64,000 bases of DNA from Limnothrix sp. CACIAM 69d (lineage in GTDB: Bacteria > Cyanobacteriota > Cyanobacteriia > CACIAM-69d): NCBI GenBank assembly GCA_001913845.2, contig MKGP02000067.1:1-64000 (forward strand), read 5' to 3'. Shown one piece after another: positions 58,201 to 60,086 of the stretch (its first letter is position 1; each line of letters begins with the position of its first letter). The translations under genes and the position numbers were made by a program. The notes below the pieces were generated by a model, which saw only the letters and a program-made list of their open reading frames with translations, searched no databases and was not told the DNA's origin.

Positions 58201-60084
58201 CAGGGCCAAGCTCAGGGCCCGGGCCCCTTCGTGGGTGGTGGCCAGGTCAGAGCGCTGGGGAAAAGCCGCCAACAACGCTAACTGACTCACTTCCTCCAAA
58301 ACCGCCAAGGATTCGGCCAGGGCCCGATCCGCCACCGGATCCGTCCGATCGCCCATGCGGGTCAGGGCCGCCGATAGGTAAGCTCCTTCACCGGGCAGTT
58401 GACATTGCAATGGGCGATCGCCCACTAACCCCAACTCCCGTTGCATCGCCGCCCCACAACGCAAGACCAGGGCCTGACGCAGACCACTACCCAGCATCCA
58501 AGCAAACCCCGCTAACCCGAGGGCGCAGTCAATGCCTGCCACTTCCAGTTGCGCCATCCGGGCCCGGTAGTCGGGGGAGGCCACAATGCCCACCTCTTCC
58601 CAAAACCCCCAATTCAGGCACTGCACTTGAATCAAACCGGAGCCGGCCAACTGACCCGCCCAGGCATCCTTGAACGTGCCACCGGCCACATAGTTGGCTT
58701 GGCCCGGCGTGCCATAGAACACATTGGCCGAGGAGAAGAAAACCAACAGCTTGGCCCCGAAGGCGATCGCCGCCTGAGACAAATACAGGGATCCCGCCAC
58801 CTTGGGAGCCAACACACGGGCCATAGCCGCCTCCGTCAACCGATGGAGGGCGCTATCTTCCAAAATCAGGGCCGAATGGATGACCGCATCGATTTGGCCA
58901 AAGCGATCGAACGCAGTTTGAAAAGCCTGATGCAGTTGCTGCGGATCGGTCATATCCGCCTGGAGATAGATCGCCTCGCCGCCCGCCTGTTGAATTTGGG
59001 TGAGTTGCTGTTGAATGGCCTCGTCCGGGGCCCGCCGTCCCAGCAACACCAACCGCGATTGGCACTGTTCCGCCAACCAGTGGCCAATGGTGCGCCCAAT
59101 GCCGCCCGTGCCGCCCGCAATCACCACCACCCCCCGAGGAATCAGCATGGGGCTGGGCTGGGAGCCGCCCTGGGTGGGGCTGGGGCCAGTGAGTTGGATC
59201 AGAGTTTGCACAAACCGCTGGCCCCGTCGCCAGGCGATCGCACGGCCCCAGGGATCCCCCGGATCCGCCAGCAGTTGCTGGAAGCCAGCGGCGGCCGTGG
59301 TGGCATCCTGCCAATGGGGATCGTGAAGATCGAGGTCAAAACCGGTGACCCGCAGTTTGGGATATTCCCGCCGCAGGACTTTGACGATCCCCGCCAGGAC
59401 GGCTCCCATGGGCAAGTTGGGGGGCGAGGCCTGTTCCGAATCCAGCACCCGGTGGGTGTTGAAGGTGATCAGCTTTAGGGTGAGGTTGGCGGCTTTGCCC
59501 TGGTGATGGATGGCCCGAATGAGGCGCAGCAGGGCGGGAATGGTTTCCGTTTGGAGGGTGGCCAAAGCCGGAGCGGGTGACTGCCAATCGGTGCTCGGCT
59601 CACGATCGACCCAAAGAATGGTGAGCGGCTCAATCGCCCCTTGCAGATCCGCCACCAAGGCCGCTTCTGACGCTGAATCAGTGGCCCACGATCGCAACTG
59701 AGCCGAGGGGCCCAGCACCGTCGCGAGTTGCTGAATCCATTGGTGCTGTAGGTCGCGGGAATTGGGGTCGGAGCGCTGGACATCCGGCTTGGCCCCGTTG
59801 ATCGAGGGGCGATCGCCCGAACTCCCCTGAGCCGCCTCAACCGTCGTTCCATAGATCCAGACCGGGGTAGCCGTTGTGGTGGCCGGCGGCATCGTCGGAG
59901 CCGGGAGCAAATGCCAAGCCGGACGATAGAGCACACCGGTTAGATCACAATCCGTCAAGGGTAATTGCGGAGCGCCCTGGGGTTGAACCTCAGCCTGCGT
60001 CTCCCCAACAGCCAGGCGACGAGCTGCCTCCTGGGGGGACAGTTGTCCCATTTGGACTTGTCTTAAAATCTCAACCCGGTTCAT
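31237..60084 (-). CDS. Giant trans-AT modular polyketide synthase, terminal protein with thioesterase
   Basis: One open frame of 9,615 codons, about 1 MDa. Domain order with landmark residues: KR1 (NADPH loop near 316), cMT1 (SAM loop near 735), ACP1 (S1011), KS1 (C1329), KR2 (near 2029), cMT2 (near 2482), ACP2 (S2738), KS2 (C3009), cMT3 (near 3634), ACP3 (S3907), KS3 (C4157), DH (H4615, D4786), KR3 (near 5186), cMT4 (near 5637), ACP4 (S5895), KS4 (C6224), KR4 (near 6990), ACP5 (S7299), KS5 (C7581), KR5 (near 8211), ACP6 (S8523), KS6 (C8773), ACP7 (S9266), TE (S9395 in GYSFGG, H9577). No acyltransferase signature (GHSxGE) occurs, and each KS is followed by a docking-like linker ending near LPxYPFE. 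cMT after KR is the trans-AT order. The N-terminal MNRVEILRQVQMGQLSPQEA is a docking segment. The ATG follows the upstream PKS stop by two bases (TAACCATG), implying coupled translation. Product unknown; chain release by the TE is as acid or lactone. Confidence 0.95.
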   Translation of the reverse strand: MNRVEILRQVQMGQLSPQEAARRLAVGETQAEVQPQGAPQLPLTDCDLTGVLYRPAWHLLPAPTMPPATTTATPVWIYGTTVEAAQGSSGDRPSINGAKPDVQRSDPNSRDLQHQWIQQLATVLGPSAQLRSWATDSASEAALVADLQGAIEPLTILWVDREPSTDWQSPAPALATLQTETIPALLRLIRAIHHQGKAANLTLKLITFNTHRVLDSEQASPPNLPMGAVLAGIVKVLRREYPKLRVTGFDLDLHDPHWQDATTAAAGFQQLLADPGDPWGRAIAWRRGQRFVQTLIQLTGPSPTQGGSQPSPMLIPRGVVVIAGGTGGIGRTIGHWLAEQCQSRLVLLGRRAPDEAIQQQLTQIQQAGGEAIYLQADMTDPQQLHQAFQTAFDRFGQIDAVIHSALILEDSALHRLTEAAMARVLAPKVAGSLYLSQAAIAFGAKLLVFFSSANVFYGTPGQANYVAGGTFKDAWAGQLAGSGLIQVQCLNWGFWEEVGIVASPDYRARMAQLEVAGIDCALGLAGFAWMLGSGLRQALVLRCGAAMQRELGLVGDRPLQCQLPGEGAYLSAALTRMGDRTDPVADRALAESLAVLEEVSQLALLAAFPQRSDLATTHEGARALSLALFPLWEAAAARPGWRDQAAQWESVRDRVAQQFPELTPHLQLLSACVAQYPRLWRGEVAGHEILFPQGSSELVAPVYASGSLAERMNATVVAVLAAWQAERGPDRPLRILEIGAGTGATAAVVLAALQDHPQLSYVFTDISPALVRRATDRLGHYRGCQFQTLNIEQDPIAQGFTPGSFDVVLAANVLHATANMDATLSRAKLLLGSHGLLILAEATSSQLFSTMTFGVTKGWWAHDPDQQRLPGGPLLDPQGWEAHLVSTGFQGVRAIALGSPAASAIGPVSAPYHVIVAESDGWIPETALLPIAPRLATDPGANPRTQTSTKNADAGSASANTDALSGPESGRSPQPVTSHRATLKGIFAQVLKMDPAELATEATFEAMGVDSLTVLQLTEALERHYGALSKTLLYEYPTLSRLGAYFDQNHASSLPPAPSPALTSPTHPHSPSSHSVSTPSIVIDSPATHSLAPEMPAIDPVAPAAPSAAPFTAEEPDRPPVAPEAAALLALDSLPANGDQPLAIVGLAGRYPQGETLAAFWQTLAEGRSAIQEVPADRFDWQQIFDPEGGDRQSYSRWGGFIQDADKFDAAFFGISPREARDMDPQERVFLETVWACLEDAGYPPQRLKAAVRRAKAEGDRAAGRRLSGNRNDVGVFAGITYSNYQLYAIEQWQRGQRAGAHAAFWSVANRTSWLFDFQGPSVSVDTACSSSLAAIHLACESIRRGECRAAIAGGVNLILHPLHLVNLSQLRMLAPGDQCRAFGAGANGFVDGEGVGAILIRPLADALAAGDRIRGVILGSAMNSAGRTQGYTVPNPLAQADLILDALEQAEVDPATIQYVEAHGTGTALGDPIEIRGLTEAWRKHTEANQICAIGSVKSNIGHLESAAGIAGLTKILLQFQHRELVPSRHSETPNPLIPFAETPFYLQTDRTPWPTETHRPRRAALSSFGAGGANVHLIVQEGPESVRRELSPVPGSATPLPAGDRAVDGATDAGTGETKTTEEIAEEIIVVSAKSAAALRAQVEQLLQYLRDLSPDGDAWRDFAWTLQVGRAAMPHRLALVAASAADCCEQWQAFLTEAALPQGWANRVTPQSQEAAEAEAPTLPDLWAARRYAKIARWWVQGGDPDWEALPRSQPRRLLTLPTYPFERVRYWPVEADEELMFSPSGSSAGSSAAPQPIDQFIEQPTDQEDFRLLVPRWFAAPLPVAPSQRSGLHLIIQRSSSPWAEALAQHYRSLGETSQVLTLNPLAGETLWRNWLAQTTPIASIDFLGMIDACDWQDAVDDSWAFLQGIQVLAHRHDPLPLLRIVTQRAQSVVPGDRLMQPWAAPAIGLGRACRAECPSLPVVCVDLEATDPAQAAAQIVGELGSDGALEVAWRSGERWVRGMAEAEPTPATANPEPTLRDRGVYLIVGGASGVGLEVAQWLADQVRARLVLLGRSPQGERQTQAIAQIRQRGGDALYLQADVSDRAALRAALTQARQQFGPITGAIHSAMVLDNHPLTAMPAKAYRTVLAPKVAGSVALIEALREDPLDFVLFFSSLASFAPTPGSANYVAACAFEDAFATYLQDVQGLSSSVINWGFWGDVGQLSTEVGRARLAQWGVQAMGRALGLRSFAMVWQRGLRQALPLRASAKVLDLLGFRPSAPLTDHRADSMPTVPDPGQSARLAAQDYVTRSTLDVPRYIQSLEELDDLSRWYLIRVWVEFDLFPAPGEWRTLEQLRQRLYRSPKYDRLLKAHCNLLAAQQVLELRGDGEAVRSGPALPAIRAALTTLTDRHRDFVQRYPDMVGFTRVLEACLTVADYGAVLQGQKLATEILFPDSSLDLVTGMYRDNPWVDHFNQVLAAALGGGMTAQPGRPLRVLEVGAGTGSTTQFTLPAVAALADRLVYDFTDVSQSFLQAGKAAFGQTYPFMQFRLFDLDRPAEAQGFELGVYDAIVATNVVHATRQIQRSLSHLAKLLKPGGLLLLNELTRKSDCQTITVALLDGWWAFEDPAVRWEHSPLLPPQNWVQLLAEAGLTVSSPPGSTAKSGLGNAYQQLFIAARTAAASPPAAAPVLVGPAADSPAPIAPAPIAPDDRPSPTRILAISQELGHMIAAVLEMDRQPDPEQTFADLGVDSILSSQIARRINARFGSEIAPTDFYRYATPLEMATYLESQVAATPAPAASAPPPVVDPVISPARINPSLGLGGAAALTSAAPVGMASGTPQVATPQTPAGTAPDRAGTEAIAVIGLSCRFPGARNADEFWDVLRSGQTPFSDLTERWGIASDRPLRGGLLPDALAFDPLFFRLSPREAAQMDPQQRVFLEEAWKAIEDAGYAPESLADTRCGVYVGAAHNFYGLDSQDSQNGSANREPNAMASLGSSMAILPARIAYHLNLKGPAIPVDTACSSSLVALHLACQGLLQGDCDLALAGGVALLLLSPRVHQFLDYSGMLSATNQCRPFDQAANGFVPAEGCGVVMLKRLSEAQRDGDAIYGVIRASGMNQDGRSNGITAPNVQAQSELEQALYTKGQIDPSTLSYVEAHGTGTKLGDPIELQALTKAFRHWTDAKQFCAIGSVKGNIGHAMAAAGMAGFIKVLLSLKHEALPASLHLQTPNPAFDWQQSPFYVPTQPQPWPRQGDRPRRAALSAFGFSGTNAHVVIEEGPAREPLPTSSFSLPWRVIPVSAQSRSALERNLAQLAAWADRHSAASLADVAWTLTFGRQHFDCRAVLVVQWTADLVTASPLRDPAAVPASLPHAAQIREFLSGAAIAWSEVWEGPPGRRISLPAYAFERDICALTPPVAPALATPVTPVAPIEPTRPAPLASEPPAEDWLDRTLHRVEAQASQQGDPLVGWEMVFERLDNLGALGVLATFQQAGALREAHRPIAPAALQTLIQLSPDHQALFAGLLAILQNTGWLVAVAGELALNPDRPEGIAPQLAATRSRLEAELRSQCPACRPYLDLLQLCLNHYPDLLAGRLAVTDLLYTPEVLPWVEAINRETPLATHFNGLVATAVATAVRDRAAQPGSAPIQILEIGAGTGATTAAVLQTLAPLGSQVTYHFTDLSPAFVQRGRNRWGEQFPFTRYAPLDIEADLASQGFTPGQFAIICAANVLHATRRIDHTLAQVHQLLAPGGLVILSEVCHFEVFATLTFGLTRGWWLFEDAPNRIPHSPLLTPLNWRRCLAAQGFPRVRTLGLRHPQSPETYLQSLIVAQRSPQSAAHGVSPSPDRVTHQVSDPLPSPAPDQLPNQLPQPPFQPVPAVPVLAHGGSDRCEQRVVALLANYLNVPADRLDPKRPFADLGVDSIVAIELAKLLNAELAIELRSTDLFNYPTGQQLARHIEQAFPHWRRPTAPPIVTAPAPEAAPLPQAAAPPVSSPAAKPPGRQIAIIGMAGQFPGARNLAEFWQVIQRGQPVVGEVPPDRWDWRAIYDPDRLAPHKTPSRHGGFLDDVGAFDPALFQISPREAEFMDPQQRLLLMETWAALEDAGYPQQRLDGSRTGVFVGASSGDYWELLLESGLPVDGYTFTGNAGAMLPARIAYWLNLKGPTLAIDSACSSSLIAVHTACESIEQGHCDLAIAGGVSVLATPRLHLLLGKVGMLSPTGTCKPFDHSADGIVISEGVGVVILKPLDRALADGDRIHAVIQGSGTNQDGKTSSLTAPSGPAQTTLIQEVYQRFGLDPRSIGYVETHGTGTPLGDPIELHALSDALRAAALPPASIPIGSVKGVIGHSLTAAGIASLLKVVLALKHRSLPPCPLSTGLNGHIQLDASPLRLDPYGSPWTQTPRLAAISSFGANGANCHMVLAAAPEVVAPALPARPEYLLVLSARDRVQLRQRVADLLQHLTSQAPLPLADLAVTLATKRSHLAVRAAWVASSWDEQLANLRQIHQALLVITPRAIAPEATPAQSWLITPSDDPILTPDGALSDTQRAQVAQLLQSGRSDRPFLLSLAADFVAGTLSDLTALYPEPGRLVDLPRYPFDRTRYWVQRSPQLTPPPLSPTPARDLTFWMSQHHVQGTAVLPGAAILQQMLEAGQAAGHPIGELRDIGWLHPVQRGMALVPQWQTQDSRLLLQLQARMEPDPSGAKASLDRPCATAVWISTPSARSSSETPNFDPVAVQRRCGSTWTQKAFYDLVDGRDVVHGPLYRTVEQLWAGPFEALGKLKAPASELAWLPRMALHPSLLDGALQCVMGLLAPRAADLPLLLPASIATLQILQPLTEDCWVYVRPSQAPISEYSFDLRITNLAGEDLIRINTFTLRPLRTEGSLLGTSPNGHPGIPPLVPGGNGQGLSRSGLPVGAGPVPAHNGAPVAIGSEGAIAPTGSSAVAPASAVEAVPCYRPVWQETPWPEPIAPESGAVLMVYAPGDRPLAAALQAQHPSAPIYQVQLAGSRQSLGPSHWQVGAAASDWEPIWSQLPPLETIYFLAAGSRIAPASLAELTALQDQGVVSLFHLIQGLDRHRLWRSGARLRVITQDAQAVGVGPIQPWQATVIGFTKALSREFTDLAVTCLDLSRVDLELVEPIDRLDLTDLTNPFAHLARRIATEPAAEPGLELAYRGTRRLRRAIQPMALPPDPRPLPIDPGGCYLIVGGMTGIGYEAAKCLAAITGVKLILTGRRPLTEGRAAQLRELTALGAIAQYRAVDVADPVAMAGLIQEIQQTWGPLRGVIHSALVLQDASLRTMTPAALQAALAPKVAGSWLLVELTRQQPLDFLIFFSSANALMGNAGQSNYAAGCTFQDAFALALPPTGPRIQIINWGYWRETGIVATEFYSRRIEKQGILGINTAEGVETLERLLRWEVRQCLPMLVAPEILDQLQLTGWTTEPAGAIASPMLPAAAAQAMTRFVQERPIAPESIEAFQQLEAYAHGQLLATLRQLGLLRSAADRWSVRSVMTQLAVLPRYERLIWALGDLLTRAGFLAEQGDGLGLTPLCLTPEMDRRIANSPAEADRLRSRYVGIDPCLTLLDRCLERYGDILRGACDPLEILFPRGSAAQVEGIYRGNPLMDYYNDLTAATVAAAVVAAQPTPQQPFRILEIGGGTGGTSFAVLKALDAYAASVHYTFTDISPTLVYQAQQTLDQGRSFCEFRVLNIAQDVAAQSFAPGSYDLVLAANVLHATESVTASVREAKRLLKRHGLLVLNEGTRVQDFATLTFGLTEGWWLFGDGDWRLPHAPLLSPAQWEALFRAAGFQSIHLASPARPDAGFPIETIILGASDGWIECPTAATPQGAPVVPDRPVAPSAPSATPLSAAPTLAEGDSRAVVLAHLRQVFGQVLRLEGTTLSRQANFETYGVDSLVTLELIRALEQTFGLLPQTLLFQCPSLDALTQWLEANKSEAIANLVAAARSVAPSAVAAPGSSGELSPPSPGLPPAPVPAPLPAPLTPAPRSTTSASASITSVSTTSLTPTTPAPELAGGGQPVAEPIAPVPTGRSSQGPSPARSIAPTNQVVEDGAIAIVGLAGRYPGGADLAAFWETLITGRDVISEPPSGRQFESPEFELAEHPTARRAGWLGAIDTFDPRFFGISPVEATGIDPQERLFMEVAWAALEDAGLTPNTLVRSPDPAAKRAVGVFAGVMYGEYQLLAAEAALQGDFVLTGASPSSIANRLSYFCNFQGPSLAVDTACSSSLVAIHLAVQSLRRGECRAALAGGVNLILHPRHLLALHRLKMLANDGICRPFGAGASGMVPGEGVGVVVLKPLADAERDGDRIWGVIRGSAVNSGGKVSGYTVPNPTAQAAVIRSALQDAMVDPHSLSYIEAHGTGTTLGDPIEVAGLTEALGVHDQPYCAIGSLKANIGHLEAAAGIAGLTKVLLQMRHGQLAPSLYATDPNPHIAFDQAPVRVQTQAMPWPARPGVPRRAGISSFGAGGVNAHLIVEEYRSESGRSGSNPDPARAQTPWDRLGIDRNGSSVGDLHPGGTERNGFDRLVLDPAAAPVTASGLMVSEGEYVVPVSALDRERLQAWVRQLRSVLIQPHNSPQSDPTPNPAPGILATEAPIDWVALVWTLQTGRVALPYRLAVVAKNPNDLLSQWEAFLADGPIAQGLVGRCGPDDRVIRTRPDSPLALATAWVQGAEVDWEALWLGPKPSRVTLPSYPFELRPCWFPRPAQPVTVALNTGRAEPLPASSPASSPDLPSAKTSPSFPGGVGVLIPDWQAIAPEAASGTVADPVVGEVLLWIGPEAEGAAMAAAVQAHPDCCRFRRVIQVIPGLAFEPLPGDRYRLNSSRESDFGELLAHLADQGLAPTHVLFRSLATAAPDDAPPQAIRQGLTQTLYPLFYGLRALLRSPEVIPSPVSWIYLGEDPAAPWTAAAAAFCTAVGQESTRLRPAVLSGVTELNQPSRELLRAIALLWQRPELNHLQFQATGSRVRTWQLLDPAIEPGNPAPSGLWQGGGCYILTGGLGAIGQQLVENAIGSAPVSLVLVGRSPLDDRKTARLEAWRAQGAQITYVAADVGDWDGAIAVVNAARQTGRPLRGVIHAAGLIEDALLINKDRPTFGRVLRPKVQGTVYLDYLTRQDPLDFFLCLSSLSALMGAPGQGDYAAANAFLDAWIQQRETQRQRQQRSGVSRTLNLPFWQGGGMALTEVSQAWMADMAGLQPLTPAQGLELIHWAIRQPHPQVAIAPGEPEKFQAFLQGRFQGHSATPAQSDRPLAANPMPAEPVAARATALDTLPVLRSIISDLLGLRPEEIDPQARLGELGFDSLQLARLGEAIQKQPSDRAFNSALLFENPTVAALTPYLRSDQPAKPPEPAPKPTPEPTPKFTDSSVSPLGLTAVPGGQSPRTEASTGEPTFAPSMPDRPGELAQTTRSRRFNPQEPIAIIGMAGRFPGANTLEDFWDNLAAGADCITEVPASRWNPDQYASQCVCRWGGFLDGVDQFDPLFFRISPREAVSMDPQERLFLQTAWHTLENAGYTPDRLRQAADGSPRRVGVFVGITWGSYQLLSAQEWLRSNQILGSSSYWSVANRVSWFLDCKGPSLAVDTACSSSLAAIHLAVQSLRRGECAVAIAGGVNLLLHPCKYVALSGLGFLAADGRCHSFGQGANGFVPGEGVGAVLLKPLSLAEADGDRIEAVILGSAINQDGLTTGYTVPNPEAQAELIELALQDAGISPATLSYVEAHGTGTTVGDPLELRGLDKAFRRYTDQSHFCALGSVKSNIGHLEAAAGVAGVIKVALQMRHQTLVPTLHCTPPNPVLDFSHSPFVLQTARSPWVGERRAGISSFGAGGTNVYVILASYEPTPAAVVPASGDRPQVPLLLPLSARHPAALERQVRNLAQYLETHGATLALADVAATLHRGRVPMECRAAVMADSVPAAIQALKRWSIGALANALPAAAQAWLAGGPLPPWAGSGSPVPLPGYSFEPERYWLALTPEPTTAPLPPLPPRFYPIWRSAPLERCVSAAAVLFFAPNLEVLQAVRDRLAPRLVIGVLPGTGSFELLAADPLPMDFRIDPHAAEHYSRLLAACPPVQCLIQAWDLQAWDLTELAADSRSNRDLQQTPLHRMFLLSQALLQTQSEPLDIHYVFSGSGGDVPGRVAVAGFRRSLTAACARLRLRTIRVEAEAKAWAGILTDEVQTPWVDADILYRLGKRYGEDWVAWEAAAAPAVTLRPRSVILVTGGAGALGSQVALYLARHHQARLVLTGRSPLSPAIEAQLAAIRRAGGEASYYAVDLTDLISMEVMVAHVTTEWGAIEGLVHCAGLQGQAALESLSWPEFAAVLRPKILGVQVLQTVLNWSSLSLRILFSSLAAVAGDLGSCNYACANRYLDAVAEASGGVAIAWPLWAEGGMSLDAQAQDLYLAATGLRLLQTSDALNILAGLLTSEHPRVVICDGEPPALERLLRPWLSGAVPAATTPPPIAATISEQKAPAIAPPTAARVTRDLTDPLTTNPLTNEQLTKELAEMAGAVLAIAPHKLQPQTPFSQYGFDSMLLREFATRINRRYAIDLSPALFFRVGTLAALAEHLQTDYASAIAAVLVPPAVDGAELNDGTVVAMPQSPTLPLAPALPDQDSGVAIIGISGLFPGSPSLQDFWQNLAAGKDLIVETPPERWDWRDCAAQLAGTGREAAARWGGFLTEVATFDPLFFGISPREAEQMDPQHRLFLQQAWHALEDAGIRPSSLAGSRTAVFVGVQMNEYVERFGPDAGPQVATGNAHAMIANRLSYLLDLRGPSEIIDTACSSSLVAVHRAAQAIRSGEASLAIAGGVHLLLSPTAVMMAARMGVLSPEGRCYTFDARANGYVKGEGVGVVCLKSLAQARADRDHIYGVIRASGVNHGGHGMSLTAPNPQAQADLIAQVYQQAAVDPASITLIETHGTGTALGDPIEVDALAEAFGRLTGPAAPQGVDRPAPRRWLGSVKTNIGHLEPASGIAGLLKVVLAMQHRQIPPTLHQQSLNPLLHLERGGFQIATTPQPWEPAIDPSGQAVLRAGVSSFGFGGANCHLLLERVLDSAATPAPAVGEPQPEVISLSAKTPQALRSAVVALRDALQTEGERSALADVAHTLQTGREALAQRVAFVAPDYPTLFDQMQTWLEQGQWPIGELIETSPLAQLAQAWQAGQVELSAIAQASDRPIPPQKVSLPGYPFSQTRHWIPRSTGVAATTGAEVVSEAVSEVVSAAVSTAVSAGLVTPAGLATPASTAMATLRSLLSQTLGLDPALLTEDTDLSTVGVDSLVQADLRRSLERLWGRSLPANLFLAHPTLAQLQGALGPPPAPAAPAGTSPLMVFHDQGSQPASFWIHGAPGDTNWLQSLSQYLGPDFPLMGIEANESVAQESITAMAEYYLSLIETFHPAIDYRLGGYSFGGTVAVEMCRLLEQRGQSVTDLILLDTYAPGSEDLRSIKEHPAIVDPAFAPLLITNLLVHRWRGSRPLSLDDFQTVAPADYASLMTDHLAACSPLRPEQLRRLLDKNLRLAARHDRLLSAYHPEPFACRARVTLFRSTLGFTAADNPLALPAIQVDLADSPAIWQTLLQTPITTHDIASDHFGLLAGVAGQSVAHQLKTLLGHRPIATGFAETALPKSS
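32432..32491. repeat. 12-base tandem repeat (5 units) in the linker before the last ACP
   Basis: Five units of the form GAAACCGCCGTG, degenerate at the last positions. On the coding strand they give a Val-Ser-(Glu/Ala/Thr)-(Ala/Val) repeat between KS6 and ACP7. Copy number changes would keep the frame and alter linker length. Confidence 0.8.
34390..37855 (-). other. PKS module KS5-KR5-ACP6
   Basis: KS5 has VDTACSSS (C7581), HGTGT and NIGH. KR5 has GGAGALG, SSLAAV and NYACAN, with LQG where B-type reductases have LDD, so the opposite hydroxyl configuration is suggested. ACP6 carries GFDSM with S8523. Predicted outcome: a beta-hydroxy unit. Confidence 0.82.
38074..41938 (-). other. PKS module KS4-KR4-ACP5
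   Basis: KS4 has VDTACSSS (C6224), HGTGT and NIGH. KR4 has GGLGAIG, SSLSAL and DYAAAN with an IED triad (B-type), and a long N-terminal structural part. ACP5 carries GFDSL with S7299. Predicted outcome: a beta-hydroxy unit. Confidence 0.83.
42276..48128 (-). other. PKS module KS3-DH-KR3-cMT4-ACP4
   Basis: KS3 has IDSACSSS (C4157) and HGTGT, but GVIGHS (H4332) where the other six have NIGH. DH has the HxxxGxxxxP motif (H4615) and LLDGALQ (D4786), so both catalytic residues are present. KR3 has GGMTGIG, SSANAL and NYAAGC with an LQD triad (B-type). cMT4 has ILEIGGGTGGT. ACP4 carries S5895. Predicted outcome: an alpha-methyl alpha,beta-double bond. Confidence 0.83.
48232..51556 (-). other. PKS module KS2-cMT3-ACP3 without reductive domains
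   Basis: KS2 has VDTACSSS (C3009), HGTGT and NIGH. The docking-like linker ends in LPAYAFER. cMT3 (ILEIGAGTGATT and NVLHAT) follows directly, with no KR or DH between. ACP3 carries S3907. Predicted outcome: an alpha-methyl (or gem-dimethyl, if the enzyme acts twice) beta-keto unit. Confidence 0.83.
51750..56672 (-). other. PKS module KS1-KR2-cMT2-ACP2
   Basis: KS1 has VDTACSSS (C1329), HGTGT and NIGH. KR2 has GGASGVG, SSLASF and NYVAAC, with LDN rather than LDD, so the hydroxyl configuration may differ from KR1. cMT2 has VLEVGAGTGST and NVVHAT. ACP2 carries S2738. Predicted outcome: an alpha-methyl beta-hydroxy unit. Confidence 0.85.
56930..60084 (-). other. PKS second half of the split module: KR1-cMT1-ACP1
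   Basis: KR1 has GGTGGIG, the catalytic Ser (FFSSANVF) and Tyr (QANYVAGG), and an LED triad in place of LDD, predicting a B-type hydroxyl. cMT1 has ILEIGAGTG and the NVLHAT histidine. ACP1 carries GVDSL with S1011. With the upstream KS-DH this completes a KS-DH-KR-cMT-ACP set, predicted to leave an alpha-methyl alpha,beta-double bond. Confidence 0.85.
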
Positions 60085-60086
60085 GG

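Noticed and set aside
34000-59500. Long overlapping frames on both strands inside the PKS (many over 100 codons)
   Set aside because: They are shadows caused by high G+C in third positions; none shows a domain.
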